Of a DNA stretch of 6,575 bases, positions 1-6,375 are shown one piece after another (the stretch's first letter is position 1; every line of letters begins with the position of its first letter). The notes under the pieces were generated by a model, which was not told where the DNA came from, did no database searches, and saw only the letters and a program-made list of their open reading frames with translations. Position numbers and translations under genes: made by a program. Source of the stretch: an uncultured Dietzia sp. (lineage in GTDB: Bacteria > Actinomycetota > Actinomycetes > Mycobacteriales > Mycobacteriaceae); the NCBI GenBank assembly GCA_946570335.1, contig CAMNYG010000076.1, positions 1 to 6,575 on the forward strand, read 5' to 3'.

Positions 1-1
1 C

Positions 2-46
2 ACCTCCGAGATCGGCGACCGGATCGTGGCGGCGCTGAGCTCGTAG
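2..46 (+). CDS. leuB: 3-isopropylmalate dehydrogenase, C-terminal end (partial)
   Basis: Only the last 14 codons and a TAG stop are in the window, reading TSEIGDRIVAALSS. This resembles the C-terminus of mycobacterial LeuB as I remember it (the M. tuberculosis protein ends in a TSDVGERIAAAL-like stretch). LeuB oxidises and decarboxylates 3-isopropylmalate in leucine biosynthesis, in the cytoplasm. In M. tuberculosis leuB also lies close to an FAH-family gene and the glutamyl-tRNA synthetase gene, as here, which supports the call. The reading frame is clear, but the identity rests on a very short match plus gene order, so another gene ending is possible. Confidence 0.6.
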   Translation, partial: TSEIGDRIVAALSS

Positions 47-82
47 CTCCGACCCGGCCCGGCGACGCGACCGGCCCGGAGC
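46..82 (+). terminator. Hairpin directly after the leuB-like stop, possible terminator
   Basis: GCTCCG at 46-51 is complementary to CGGAGC at 77-82, and CCGG at 54-57 can pair with CCGG at 71-74. Together they form a two-part stem with a 2x2 internal loop and a 13-nt apical loop. The stem begins on the last base of the upstream stop codon. No U-tract follows, which is common for actinobacterial terminator-like hairpins. Termination is inferred from position and shape only. Confidence 0.4.
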
Positions 83-86
83 CCCT

Positions 87-130
87 GGCCCGCGGGTGTG
101 ATTCACGTGAATCGGATCACTCCGCGGGCC
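87..130. repeat. Nested inverted repeats upstream of the DUF294 gene
   Basis: GGCCCGCGG at 87-95 is exactly complementary to CCGCGGGCC at 122-130. Between these 9-bp arms lies a perfect 14-bp palindrome, GATTCACGTGAATC (100-113), and also the half-sites GTGAT (98-102) and ATCAC (116-120). The inner palindrome is much less GC-rich than its surroundings and contains the CACGTG core. It could be an operator for a dimeric regulator, a structured 5' leader, or part of the leuB terminator. I see no TANNNT-type -10 box between 47 and 143, so the promoter of the next gene is not located. It only partly fits a CRP/GlxR site: a TGTGA half at 97-101 has no proper partner. Confidence 0.6.
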
Positions 131-152
131 TTCGGCGTTCACAGTGGGAGAT

Positions 153-2015
153 ATGGATGTCGAACTCGTCGAGGTGCGGGATTTCCTCGCCCGGTGTGCG
201 CCGTTCGATGACCTGCCCACGTCGGTGCTCGACCGCCTGCCCGCCAGGCTGACCCAGCGGTACCACCGCCGCGGCAGCGTGATCGTCGACGCGGGGCAGC
301 CCAACGACATCCTGCACATCATCCGTACCGGGGCCGTGGAAATCTGCGACCCGGAGGGCACCCTGCTCGACACCCGCGACGAGGGCGACTGCTTCGGCTA
401 CTCGACACTCGTTCACGGGGGTCCCTCCCGGTATCGGATGGACGCCGTTGCGGACACCCTGTTGCTCGAGATGCCGGGTGAGATGTTCGATGAGCTGGCC
501 GCGGAGTTCCCGGCCGTCCGGGATTTCTTCGGTGAGCGGAGTGACCGGATCCGGGAAGACCTCGCCTCCGCCCGCGTCGCGGCGGCCGGCGGTGACGCCC
601 TGGGGACCCCGGTCGGGGAGCTGTTGACGCGGGATGCGGTCACGACCGGGCCGGACACGAGCATCCGTGATGCGGCCAGGATCATGACCGAGCGCCGGGT
701 CTCGGCACTGCTGGTGGTCGAGGACGGCGCGGTGAGCGGAATCTTCACTGATCGCGACCTCCGCTCGAAAGTCGTGGCCGCGGCCGCTGACCCCGCCGCC
801 GCGGTGTCGACGATCATGACCCCCGACCCCGTGTCCGTGGACGTCCGCACCCGGGCGTTCGACGCGACTCTGCTGCAGATCGACCGGGGTGTGCACCACC
901 TCCCGGTCTGCGATGACGGGGTCCCGGTGGGCATGGTCACCACGGGGGACCTGCTCCGGCTGGCGCAGGCCGACCCGGTGTACCTGGCGGCGCGGATCTC
1001 CCGGGCACCGGACACCGAGACGGTCGCCGTGCTGTCCCGCCGCCTGCCCGAGATCGTGGGCGAGTTCGTCCGCCGCGGCACCGCCCCCCAGGACATCGGT
1101 CGTGTGATCACCGCCACCGCGGACGCGGCCACCCGCAGGCTTCTCGTCCTCGTCGAGGAGGACCTGGGGCCGCCACCGGTCCCGTACTGCTGGGTGGGGC
1201 TCGGATCGCAGGCCCGAGGTGAGATGGGGGTGGCGAGTGATCAGGACAATGCGCTCGTACTCGCCGACGACGCGGCGACCGTCCCCCGTGGGGACGCGTA
1301 TTTCGCCGAGTTGGCCGACCGCGTGTGCGGGGGACTGGATCGTGCTGGTTTCCCGTTGTGCCCGGGAGAGGTGATGGCCTCCAATCCCGCGTGGCGGCGC
1401 ACCACGTCCGAGTGGATGCGCCGGGTGGCGGACTGGATAGGTGCTCCCGAGCCGGAGACGATGGTGCACGCCCAGGTGTTCTTCGACATCCGGGCGGTAC
1501 ACGGCGACCCGGCCCTCCTGGCGCCGATTCGCCGTGACATGCTCGCCCGCGCCCGCGCGAACGCCCGTTTCCTGGCTCACCTGGCCCGGATAGCGTGCGA
1601 ATGGCAGCCGCCACTGGGATTCTTCCGTGGGCTGGTGGTGGCCCGCCGCGGTGAGTACCGGAACACGCTGGAGATCAAGGCCGGCGGGATCGCGCCGGTG
1701 GTGCAGATCGCGCGGTTGCACGCGCTGGCGGCCGGGGCTGATGAGGTGGCCACCCTGGACCGGCTCGACGCCGCGGCCGTGGCCGGGGTGGTGCTGAGAG
1801 GCGACGCCGAGAACCTCTCCGAGGCATTTCGCTTCCTGCGAGGACTCGCGTATCGACATCACGCCCGGCAGATCTCGGAGGGGCGCGAGCAGGACAACAA
1901 CGTGGATCCGTCGACGCTGAGCACCAAGGATCGTCACCGTCTGCGTGCGGCGTTCCGGATCATCGCCGGCGCCCAGGACGCACTGGCGCTGAGGTACCGG
2001 GTCGGGCAGATGTGA
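153..2015 (+). CDS. cNMP-binding/CBS-pair/DUF294 nucleotidyltransferase-like signalling protein
   Basis: A 620-aa cytoplasmic protein with the domain order of the DUF294 family. Residues about 17-137 form a cyclic-nucleotide-binding-like domain. A CBS pair follows at about 153-211 and 218-272. The nucleotidyltransferase-like domain (about 295-450) has the GLGSQARGE...SDQDN signature at 349-366, with Asp363 and Asp365 as likely metal ligands and Asp445 (FFDIR) as a candidate third acid. A helical DUF294 C-terminal domain covers about 467-615. The fold resembles the catalytic domain of GlnD (PII uridylyltransferase), but the substrate is unknown. CBS pairs usually bind adenine nucleotides. In the cNMP domain the Glu that contacts the cAMP ribose in CRP is Tyr83 here, while Arg93 aligns with the phosphate-binding Arg. 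No transmembrane segment is seen. I chose ATG at 153 because GGGAG lies just upstream (146-150, only 2 nt away). An in-frame GTG at 144 without a ribosome site is the alternative. Its stop overlaps the exonuclease start. Confidence 0.9.
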   Translation: MDVELVEVRDFLARCAPFDDLPTSVLDRLPARLTQRYHRRGSVIVDAGQPNDILHIIRTGAVEICDPEGTLLDTRDEGDCFGYSTLVHGGPSRYRMDAVADTLLLEMPGEMFDELAAEFPAVRDFFGERSDRIREDLASARVAAAGGDALGTPVGELLTRDAVTTGPDTSIRDAARIMTERRVSALLVVEDGAVSGIFTDRDLRSKVVAAAADPAAAVSTIMTPDPVSVDVRTRAFDATLLQIDRGVHHLPVCDDGVPVGMVTTGDLLRLAQADPVYLAARISRAPDTETVAVLSRRLPEIVGEFVRRGTAPQDIGRVITATADAATRRLLVLVEEDLGPPPVPYCWVGLGSQARGEMGVASDQDNALVLADDAATVPRGDAYFAELADRVCGGLDRAGFPLCPGEVMASNPAWRRTTSEWMRRVADWIGAPEPETMVHAQVFFDIRAVHGDPALLAPIRRDMLARARANARFLAHLARIACEWQPPLGFFRGLVVARRGEYRNTLEIKAGGIAPVVQIARLHALAAGADEVATLDRLDAAAVAGVVLRGDAENLSEAFRFLRGLAYRHHARQISEGREQDNNVDPSTLSTKDRHRLRAAFRIIAGAQDALALRYRVGQM

Positions 2016-2731
2016 TGGCTGACTGGTGGCGGGGTGGAGCCCGGGCTCGGCGTCGAGCCGCGGCCAAGCTGCCGCCCGGTGGCGTGCGCAGCTACCTCGA
2101 GACGGCGCCGCCGGGCTGCTCCACGCCCGTGGATCAGCTGCCGTTGCTCGCCGTGGATGTGGAGACCACCGGGTTGGATCCGCGGCGCGACAGGGTGCTC
2201 GCGGTGGGGTACGTGCCTGTCGACGGTGACCGGATCGTGCTGGGAGGGGCCGGGTCGGTGGTGGTGCGCTCAGGGGTGGATGAGGTCGACGACGGCGTCG
2301 GACAGAGTGCCACGGTGCACGGGATCACGGACGACGACGTGGCCGAGGGAGTCTCGGTGGAGCAGACGCTGGACCTGCTTTTCGACGCACTGGCCGGCAG
2401 GGTGTTGCTCGCCCACTACAGCCGGATCGAGGTCGATTTTCTCGGGGCGCTGTGTCGGCGCAGGTACGGGGTGCGTCCCCCGCTGACTGCCGTCGACACT
2501 CTCGGACTGCAGCGGAGGCTGACGGGGCGCGCGATCGATATGGATTTCACGGCGGACCTTCATCCGGAGGACCTCCGTTTGTGGGGGGCGCGGACGAGGT
2601 ACGGACTACCGCGGTATCGGGCTCATGACGCGCTCGTCGACGCGGTGGCCTGCGCCGAGCTGTATCTCGCGCAGCTGCCCGAGCTCCGGCAGCGTGGGGC
2701 GCGCACGCTCCGTGATCTCCACACGGCCTAG
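2015..2731 (+). CDS. DEDDh-family 3'-5' exonuclease (DnaQ/epsilon-like)
   Basis: A 238-aa protein with the three exonuclease motifs. Motif I is VDVETTGLD, with Asp48 and Glu50. VHGIT at 101-105 is typical of epsilon-like nucleases. Motif II is AHYSRIEVDFL at 133-143. Motif III is HDALVDA, with His204 and Asp209, which assigns it to the DEDDh class. The usual motif II Asp position is Glu139 (Asp141 is nearby), and the usual AHN is AHY. The N-terminus (DWW at 3-5, basic, then R..YL) resembles family members that sit beside DUF294 genes rather than replicative DnaQ. It should cleave nucleotides from DNA or RNA 3' ends using two metal ions; the substrate is unknown. The ATG at 2015 overlaps the preceding TGA (TGATG), implying translational coupling. 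GTG at 2012 is an alternative start. No clear ribosome-binding site precedes it, consistent with coupling. Confidence 0.88.
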   Translation: MADWWRGGARARRRAAAKLPPGGVRSYLETAPPGCSTPVDQLPLLAVDVETTGLDPRRDRVLAVGYVPVDGDRIVLGGAGSVVVRSGVDEVDDGVGQSATVHGITDDDVAEGVSVEQTLDLLFDALAGRVLLAHYSRIEVDFLGALCRRRYGVRPPLTAVDTLGLQRRLTGRAIDMDFTADLHPEDLRLWGARTRYGLPRYRAHDALVDAVACAELYLAQLPELRQRGARTLRDLHTA

Positions 2732-2734
2732 GAT
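2729..2734 (+). promoter_or_regulatory. TAGGAT: ribosome site and/or -10 box of the FAH gene
   Basis: TAGGAT contains the stop codon of the exonuclease gene (TAG, 2729-2731) and an AGGA ribosome-binding core (2730-2733) seven bases before the ATG at 2741. It also fits the actinobacterial -10 pattern TANNNT, six bases before the ATG, so a leaderless transcript could start near the ATG. The ribosome-site role is likely. The promoter role is inference, since no clear -35 box was identified. Confidence 0.5.
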
Positions 2735-2740
2735 CGCGGT

Positions 2741-3535
2741 ATGCGTCTCGCCCGTATCGCCCATCCGCAGGGATTCGCCTTCGTCGAGGTCCGTGGGGAT
2801 GTCTCGGACCCGTCCTCGCTGACGTGCGCGGAAATCTCCGAGCACCCCTTCGGCACCCCTGAGTTCACCGGTCGCGAATGGCCGCTCTCCGACGTCCGCC
2901 TGCTGGCGCCGATCCTGGCATCCAAAGTGGTGTGCGTCGGCAAGAACTACGCCGAACACGCGGCCGAGATGGGGTCAGAGGCGCCGGCCGAGCCGTTGAT
3001 CTTCCTCAAGCCGAACACGTCGGTGATCGGGCCGGAGGCGGCGATCGCGTATCCGCCGAGCTCGGAGCGGGTGGATTACGAGGGCGAGCTCGCGGTGGTG
3101 ATCGGTCAGCCGTGCCGCGATGTCTCCGCGGTGCGTGCCCACGAGGTGGTTCTGGGCTACACCTGTGCGAACGATGTGACGGCCCGGGATCAGCAGCAGT
3201 CGGACGGGCAGTGGACGCGGGGCAAGGGGTACGACACGTTCTGCCCTCTCGGCCCGTGGATCGTCACCGATCTCGACCCCAACGGGCTCGACGTGCGCAC
3301 GACGCTCATTCATGAGAACGGCAGCTCCGAGCTGCGTCAGGACGGCAACACCTCGCAGTTCATGCACACCGTCGGCGAGATCATCGAGTACGTCAGCAAG
3401 GTCATGACCTTGCTGCCCGGTGATGTGTTGCTCACCGGCACCCCCGCCGGTGTCGGCCCGATGCTTCCGGGTGACCGTGTGACGGTCGAGATCGAGGGGA
3501 TCGGCTCGCTCAGCAACCCGGTGGTCGACAGATAG
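2741..3535 (+). CDS. Fumarylacetoacetate hydrolase (FAH) family protein
   Basis: A 264-aa protein of the FAH / 2-hydroxyhepta-2,4-diene-1,7-dioate isomerase family, resembling M. tuberculosis Rv2993c as I remember it. Residues 1-60 form the small N-terminal domain; the catalytic domain covers about 61-262. Visible family motifs are KVVCVGKNYAEHAAEMG (62-78), DYEGELAVVIG (112-122) with metal ligands Glu114 and Glu116, and CANDVTARD (142-150) with the third ligand Asp145. Further on are KGYDTFCPLGPW (162-173) and TGTPAGVGP (232-240). Members hydrolyse C-C bonds, decarboxylate or tautomerise oxo-acids, depending on small active-site differences, so the family alone does not give the substrate. 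No aromatic-catabolism genes lie nearby; a housekeeping role such as oxaloacetate tautomerisation or decarboxylation is possible but unproven. It follows the exonuclease gene by 9 bp and converges on the isochorismate synthase gene. Length is normal and the protein looks intact and cytoplasmic. Confidence 0.9.
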   Translation: MRLARIAHPQGFAFVEVRGDVSDPSSLTCAEISEHPFGTPEFTGREWPLSDVRLLAPILASKVVCVGKNYAEHAAEMGSEAPAEPLIFLKPNTSVIGPEAAIAYPPSSERVDYEGELAVVIGQPCRDVSAVRAHEVVLGYTCANDVTARDQQQSDGQWTRGKGYDTFCPLGPWIVTDLDPNGLDVRTTLIHENGSSELRQDGNTSQFMHTVGEIIEYVSKVMTLLPGDVLLTGTPAGVGPMLPGDRVTVEIEGIGSLSNPVVDR

Positions 3536-3577
3536 TCACCTCCGGCCTTCCGGCGGCTCACCTGGCGTTGAACGCCT
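3536..3577. terminator. Convergent gene junction with weak hairpins
   Basis: Only 22 bp separate the FAH stop from the stop of the minus-strand isochorismate synthase gene. CCGG at 3542-3545 can pair with CCGG at 3550-3553 over a 4-nt loop. GGCG at 3564-3567 can pair with CGCC at 3573-3576, inside the last codons of the minus-strand gene. Neither stem is long and no U-tract follows. A shared terminator is expected here by position, but the sequence evidence is weak. Confidence 0.25.
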
Positions 3578-4688
3578 TGAGGACCGTCCGGAGCTTGGCC
3601 GCGGTCTCGGCCACCTCGTCGTCGGGATCGGAGTCGGACACCAGGCCGCCTCCCGCCCATGCGAGGGCTCCGGTCCGCTCGGCGTCGATCTCGGCGCAGC
3701 GGATCGAGACCATCCAGTCGCCGTCCCCATCGGCATCGGCCCATCCCACGGCCCCGGCGTAGAAGCCACGTGGGCCCTCGATCCCGGCGATGAGCCTTCT
3801 GGCCTCGTCGGTGGGGGTGCCGCAGATGGCCGGGGTGGGGTGCACGGCGAGCGCGAGATCGAGCGCCGTCGTGCGCGGGTCGGAGATCCGGCCGCGGATG
3901 TGGGTGCCCAGGTGCCACATCTCGCGTGTGGAGGTCAGGGAGGGGTGTTCGGGGATCTCGAGGTCCTCGCAGAGCGGCTCCAGCGCTGCGGCGATCGAAT
4001 CCACGACGAACGCGTGCTCGAACGCATCCTTGCCGGACTCGCGTAGGGCGCGCGCCGACGCCTGGTCGGTGGCGGGATCGGCGTCACGTGGTGCAGACCC
4101 GGCCAGGGGATGGCACTCGACGATGTCCCCACGGCGGCGTACGAGCAGCTCGGGGCTCGAGCCCACCAGAACCCGCCCGGTGTACCGGCCGCCCGCGGGG
4201 GAGAGGTCCACGAGGAATCCGTCGGCGGACGGGCTGGAGTCGATGAGTGTGGCGCACACCGCGTGGGGGTCGATCGGTTCGTCGGCGACCAGCCTGACGG
4301 CGCGGGCCAACACGACCTTGCCCACCCCTCCTGCTCTGATGCCCCTGACCGCGGTGGTGACCCGTGCGCGGTGCTCGTCCGGGGACGGGATCTCCTCGAC
4401 GACGCGGGCGGTGGTCCGGATACCGCGGAAGTAGGCGGGAGGTTCGAGCGGACCGTCCGTGCGGACGACCAGCTCGGGCTCCACGAGGGCCGCGGGGGCG
4501 TCGGGTTCGAACCCGACAGCCCCCACGACCAGCTCGCATTCGCCTGCACGCAGTGCAAGGGCCGCGTCAGCGGGGGCGGTGAACGCGCGGGCAGCGCCCT
4601 GCGTGCGGACCGATCCGGTGGGTCGGGAGAGCAGGAAATCCGGGGCGGTGACCGGTCGGCGAACGTCGGGGCGGTTCCCTGACGCCAC
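3558..4688 (-). CDS. entC: Isochorismate synthase
   Basis: A 376-aa cytoplasmic enzyme converting chorismate to isochorismate with Mg2+, the entry step to menaquinone or to salicylate/2,3-dihydroxybenzoate siderophores. The chorismate-binding domain fills about 100-374. KVVLAR (124-129) holds the catalytic Lys124. [10 protein letters not shown] (176-185) and HPLAGSAPR (193-201) follow; the Ala in PLAGS is the isochorismate-synthase type, against Thr in the anthranilate and aminodeoxychorismate synthases. Other motifs are [10 protein letters not shown] (259-268), [10 protein letters not shown] (283-292), GFYAGAVGW (308-316) and [13 protein letters not shown] (346-358) with the Mg-binding acidic end. 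The start is a GTG at 4686-4688 with an excellent ribosome site six bases upstream. entC (the M. tuberculosis name) and menF are both used for this family. No other menaquinone or siderophore genes are in the window, so the pathway is undecided. It is divergent from gltX. Confidence 0.88.
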   Translation of the reverse strand: MASGNRPDVRRPVTAPDFLLSRPTGSVRTQGAARAFTAPADAALALRAGECELVVGAVGFEPDAPAALVEPELVVRTDGPLEPPAYFRGIRTTARVVEEIPSPDEHRARVTTAVRGIRAGGVGKVVLARAVRLVADEPIDPHAVCATLIDSSPSADGFLVDLSPAGGRYTGRVLVGSSPELLVRRRGDIVECHPLAGSAPRDADPATDQASARALRESGKDAFEHAFVVDSIAAALEPLCEDLEIPEHPSLTSTREMWHLGTHIRGRISDPRTTALDLALAVHPTPAICGTPTDEARRLIAGIEGPRGFYAGAVGWADADGDGDWMVSIRCAEIDAERTGALAWAGGGLVSDSDPDDEVAETAAKLRTVLKAFNAR

Positions 4689-4694
4689 GGCTCG

Positions 4695-4700
4695 CCTCCC
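4695..4700 (-). promoter_or_regulatory. Ribosome-binding site fixing the GTG start of isochorismate synthase
   Basis: On the minus strand this reads GGGAGG, within GAGGGAGG, six bases before the GTG at 4688-4686. It is the best Shine-Dalgarno match seen at any gene start in the window and decides the non-ATG start. Confidence 0.8.
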
Positions 4701-4748
4701 TCGATTCGGACATCTCGTGGTGCCACGCTGCGCCGGCTCTCACGAGTA

Positions 4749-4780
4749 CCCGGTCGATCCTAGGCCGGTCCTCGACCGGG
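4749..4780. repeat. 9-bp inverted repeat in the divergent entC-gltX region
   Basis: CCCGGTCGA (4749-4757) and TCGACCGGG (4772-4780) are exact reverse complements separated by 14 bases, with CCTAGG in the loop (4759-4764). On the minus strand the left-arm/loop boundary carries TAGGAT (4762-4757), a candidate -10 box for the isochorismate synthase gene that would give a leader of about 60 nt. The repeat could be an operator controlling one or both genes, or a hairpin in a gltX leader. No regulator family is recognised. It fills much of the 124-bp region between the two starts. Confidence 0.55.
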
Positions 4781-4799
4781 GTGTGAGCCGGGATCTCAT

Positions 4800-4805
4800 T
4801 AGGAT
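4800..4805 (+). promoter_or_regulatory. TAGGAT: ribosome site and/or -10 box of gltX
   Basis: AGGA at 4801-4804 is a ribosome-binding core eight bases before the ATG at 4813. The whole hexamer TAGGAT fits the actinobacterial -10 pattern seven bases before the ATG, the spacing expected for a leaderless transcript. The two readings exclude each other for one transcript. No convincing -35 box is visible. Either reading supports 4813 as the gltX start. Confidence 0.5.
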
Positions 4806-4812
4806 GGTCGGC

Positions 4813-6297
4813 ATGACCGCCTCGAACGTTCGCGTCCGCTTCTGCCCCTCTCCGACCGGTACCCCCCACGTGGGACTCGTCCGCACAGCCCTGTTCAACT
4901 GGGCTCACGCCCGGCACACGGGCGGCACATTCGTGTTCCGCATCGAGGACACCGACGCCGCGCGTGACTCGGAGGAGTCATACCAGTCACTCCTCGACGC
5001 GCTGCGGTGGCTCGGGCTGGACTGGGACGAGGGGCCCGAGGTGGGCGGACCGTACGCGCCGTACCGCCAGTCCGAGCGGCGTGACCTCCACCTGGATGTC
5101 GTCCGCAGGCTCCTCGAGGCCGGAGAGGCCTACGAGTCTTTCTCCACGGCGGAGGAGGTCGAGGCCCGCCACAAGGCCGCCGGACGCGACCCCAAGCTCG
5201 GATATGACGGATTCGACCGGGACCTCACCGAGGAACAGAAGCAGGCCTTCCGCGACGAAGGCCGCGGCGCGGTGATCCGCCTGCGGATGCCGGACGAGGA
5301 CATCTCCTGGGACGACCTCGTCCGCGGCGAGACCGTCTTCAAGGCCGGCACCGTCCCGGACTTCGCCCTGACCCGCGCTAACGGGATTCCGCTCTACACA
5401 CTCGTCAACCCGGTGGACGACGCGCTGATGAAGATCACGCACGTGCTCCGCGGCGAGGACCTGCTCAGCTCCACCCCTCGTCAAATCGCCTTGTACCGCG
5501 CGCTGCAGCGGATCGGTGTCGCCGACGCGGTCCCGGAGTTCGGACATCTGCCGTTCGTGATGGGCGAGGGCAACAAGAAGATGTCCAAGCGCGATCCGCA
5601 GTCGGACCTGTTCCTGCACCGGGAGCGTGGCATGCTCCCCGAGGGGCTGCTCAACTACCTGGCGCTGCTCGGCTGGGGACTCTCGGATGACCGGGACGTG
5701 TTCTCGCTCCGGGAGATGGTCGAGGCGTTCGACGTCCGTCAGGTCAACGCCAACCCGGCGAGGTTCGACCAGAAGAAGGCCGATGCGATCAACGCGGAGC
5801 ACATTCGGCAGTTGCCGGCCGGGGAGTTCGCCCGCCGGCTGCGTGAGTATCTGCTGGCCCACCCCGCCGAGGATGGTCTGACCTTCCCGGAGAGCCTGGA
5901 CGGGGAGCGCTGGACGACGGTGGCCGAGCTGCTCCAGACCCGCATCGTGGTGTTGTCCGACGCCTGGAACCTCATCCGGTTCCTCGTGGTGGACGAGGCG
6001 GATTTCACCGTCGACCCGAAGTCGGCGTCGAAGAACCTCAAGGCCGAGGCCCGCGAGGTCGTGGACGCGGCTGTGGCGGCATTGGAGGGACTCGGGGAGT
6101 GGACCACGCCGGCGATCGAGGCCGCGCTGTCCGGCGCGTTGGTGGAGGGCCTGGGCATCAAGCCACGTAAGGCCTATGGTCCGGTGCGCGTGGCGGTGAC
6201 CGGTTCGCACATCTCGCCGCCGCTTTTCGAGTCGCTCGAACTGCTCGGTCGTGAGGCCACGATCGCGCGATTGAAGGCTGCGCCGATCGCGGATTGA
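4813..6297 (+). CDS. gltX: Glutamyl-tRNA synthetase
   Basis: A 494-aa class I aminoacyl-tRNA synthetase that attaches glutamate to tRNA(Glu), and probably to tRNA(Gln) as well. The HIGH-type signature is [11 protein letters not shown] (12-22) with His19 and Gly21. RIEDTD (43-48) and [13 protein letters not shown] (212-224) line the active site. KMSKR is at 256-260. The helical anticodon-binding half runs from about 320 to the end. The zinc-binding cysteines found in E. coli GluRS near residue 100 are absent ([13 protein letters not shown] at 106-118), as I recall for mycobacterial enzymes. The frame stays open upstream to 4459, but those 118 codons run antisense through the isochorismate synthase gene and lack family character; the conserved protein starts at 4813, with AGGA upstream. 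ATG at 4804 is a minor alternative. The tRNA genes for Gln and Glu follow directly. Length matches other actinobacterial GltX proteins. Confidence 0.96.
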   Translation: MTASNVRVRFCPSPTGTPHVGLVRTALFNWAHARHTGGTFVFRIEDTDAARDSEESYQSLLDALRWLGLDWDEGPEVGGPYAPYRQSERRDLHLDVVRRLLEAGEAYESFSTAEEVEARHKAAGRDPKLGYDGFDRDLTEEQKQAFRDEGRGAVIRLRMPDEDISWDDLVRGETVFKAGTVPDFALTRANGIPLYTLVNPVDDALMKITHVLRGEDLLSSTPRQIALYRALQRIGVADAVPEFGHLPFVMGEGNKKMSKRDPQSDLFLHRERGMLPEGLLNYLALLGWGLSDDRDVFSLREMVEAFDVRQVNANPARFDQKKADAINAEHIRQLPAGEFARRLREYLLAHPAEDGLTFPESLDGERWTTVAELLQTRIVVLSDAWNLIRFLVVDEADFTVDPKSASKNLKAEAREVVDAAVAALEGLGEWTTPAIEAALSGALVEGLGIKPRKAYGPVRVAVTGSHISPPLFESLELLGREATIARLKAAPIAD

Positions 6298-6306
6298 CCA
6301 GGCGAT

Positions 6307-6336
6307 TTGCTATTCACTCTCGAAGTTCTGTAATCT
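6307..6336 (+). promoter_or_regulatory. Probable promoter of the tRNA-Gln/tRNA-Glu unit
   Basis: TTGCTA (6307-6312) is a 4/6 match to the -35 consensus. TAATCT (6331-6336) fits TANNNT at 18-bp spacing; alternatively TGTAAT (6329-6334) is a 5/6 match to TATAAT at 16 bp. Transcription would start near 6341-6343, leaving a leader of about 35 nt before the tRNA. The stretch is clearly AT-richer than its surroundings, as expected for a strong stable-RNA promoter. Read-through from gltX is not excluded. Confidence 0.55.
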
Positions 6337-6375
6337 CTTCGAGGCTGCCGAAGAGCGGCGAAGAAGTGAATAACA
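6308..6375. repeat. Nested hairpin between gltX and tRNA-Gln
   Basis: The outer arms TATTCACT (6311-6318) and AGTGAATA (6365-6372) are exact complements; beyond one mismatch they extend by TG (6308-6309) and CA (6374-6375). The inner arms CTCTTCG (6335-6341) and CGAAGAG (6349-6355) form a 7-bp stem with a 7-nt loop. CGAAG also occurs at 6321-6325 and 6360-6364, allowing alternative pairings. The outer right arm ends next to the tRNA 5' end (6377). Possible roles are gltX 3'-end formation or tRNA processing. No U-tract follows. Confidence 0.6.

Noticed and set aside
97..112. Possible CRP/GlxR cAMP-receptor site before the DUF294 gene
   Set aside because: Only the TGTGA half is present; the second half at 108-112 reads TGAAT instead of TCACA. 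The palindrome is centred elsewhere.
117..1937. 606-codon open frame on the minus strand opposite the DUF294 gene
   Set aside because: Its product is rich in Arg, Gly, His and Pro with no recognisable fold. It is fully antisense to a gene with clear domains; long stop-free antisense frames are usual at this GC content.
3935..4726. Alternative minus-strand frame overlapping entC
   Set aside because: Its product is Ser/Pro/Arg-rich without motifs, while the 3558-4688 frame carries all isochorismate synthase motifs and a strong ribosome site.
4987..6210. 407-codon open frame on the minus strand opposite gltX
   Set aside because: It is an antisense shadow of gltX, with Arg/His/Gln-rich composition and no motif.
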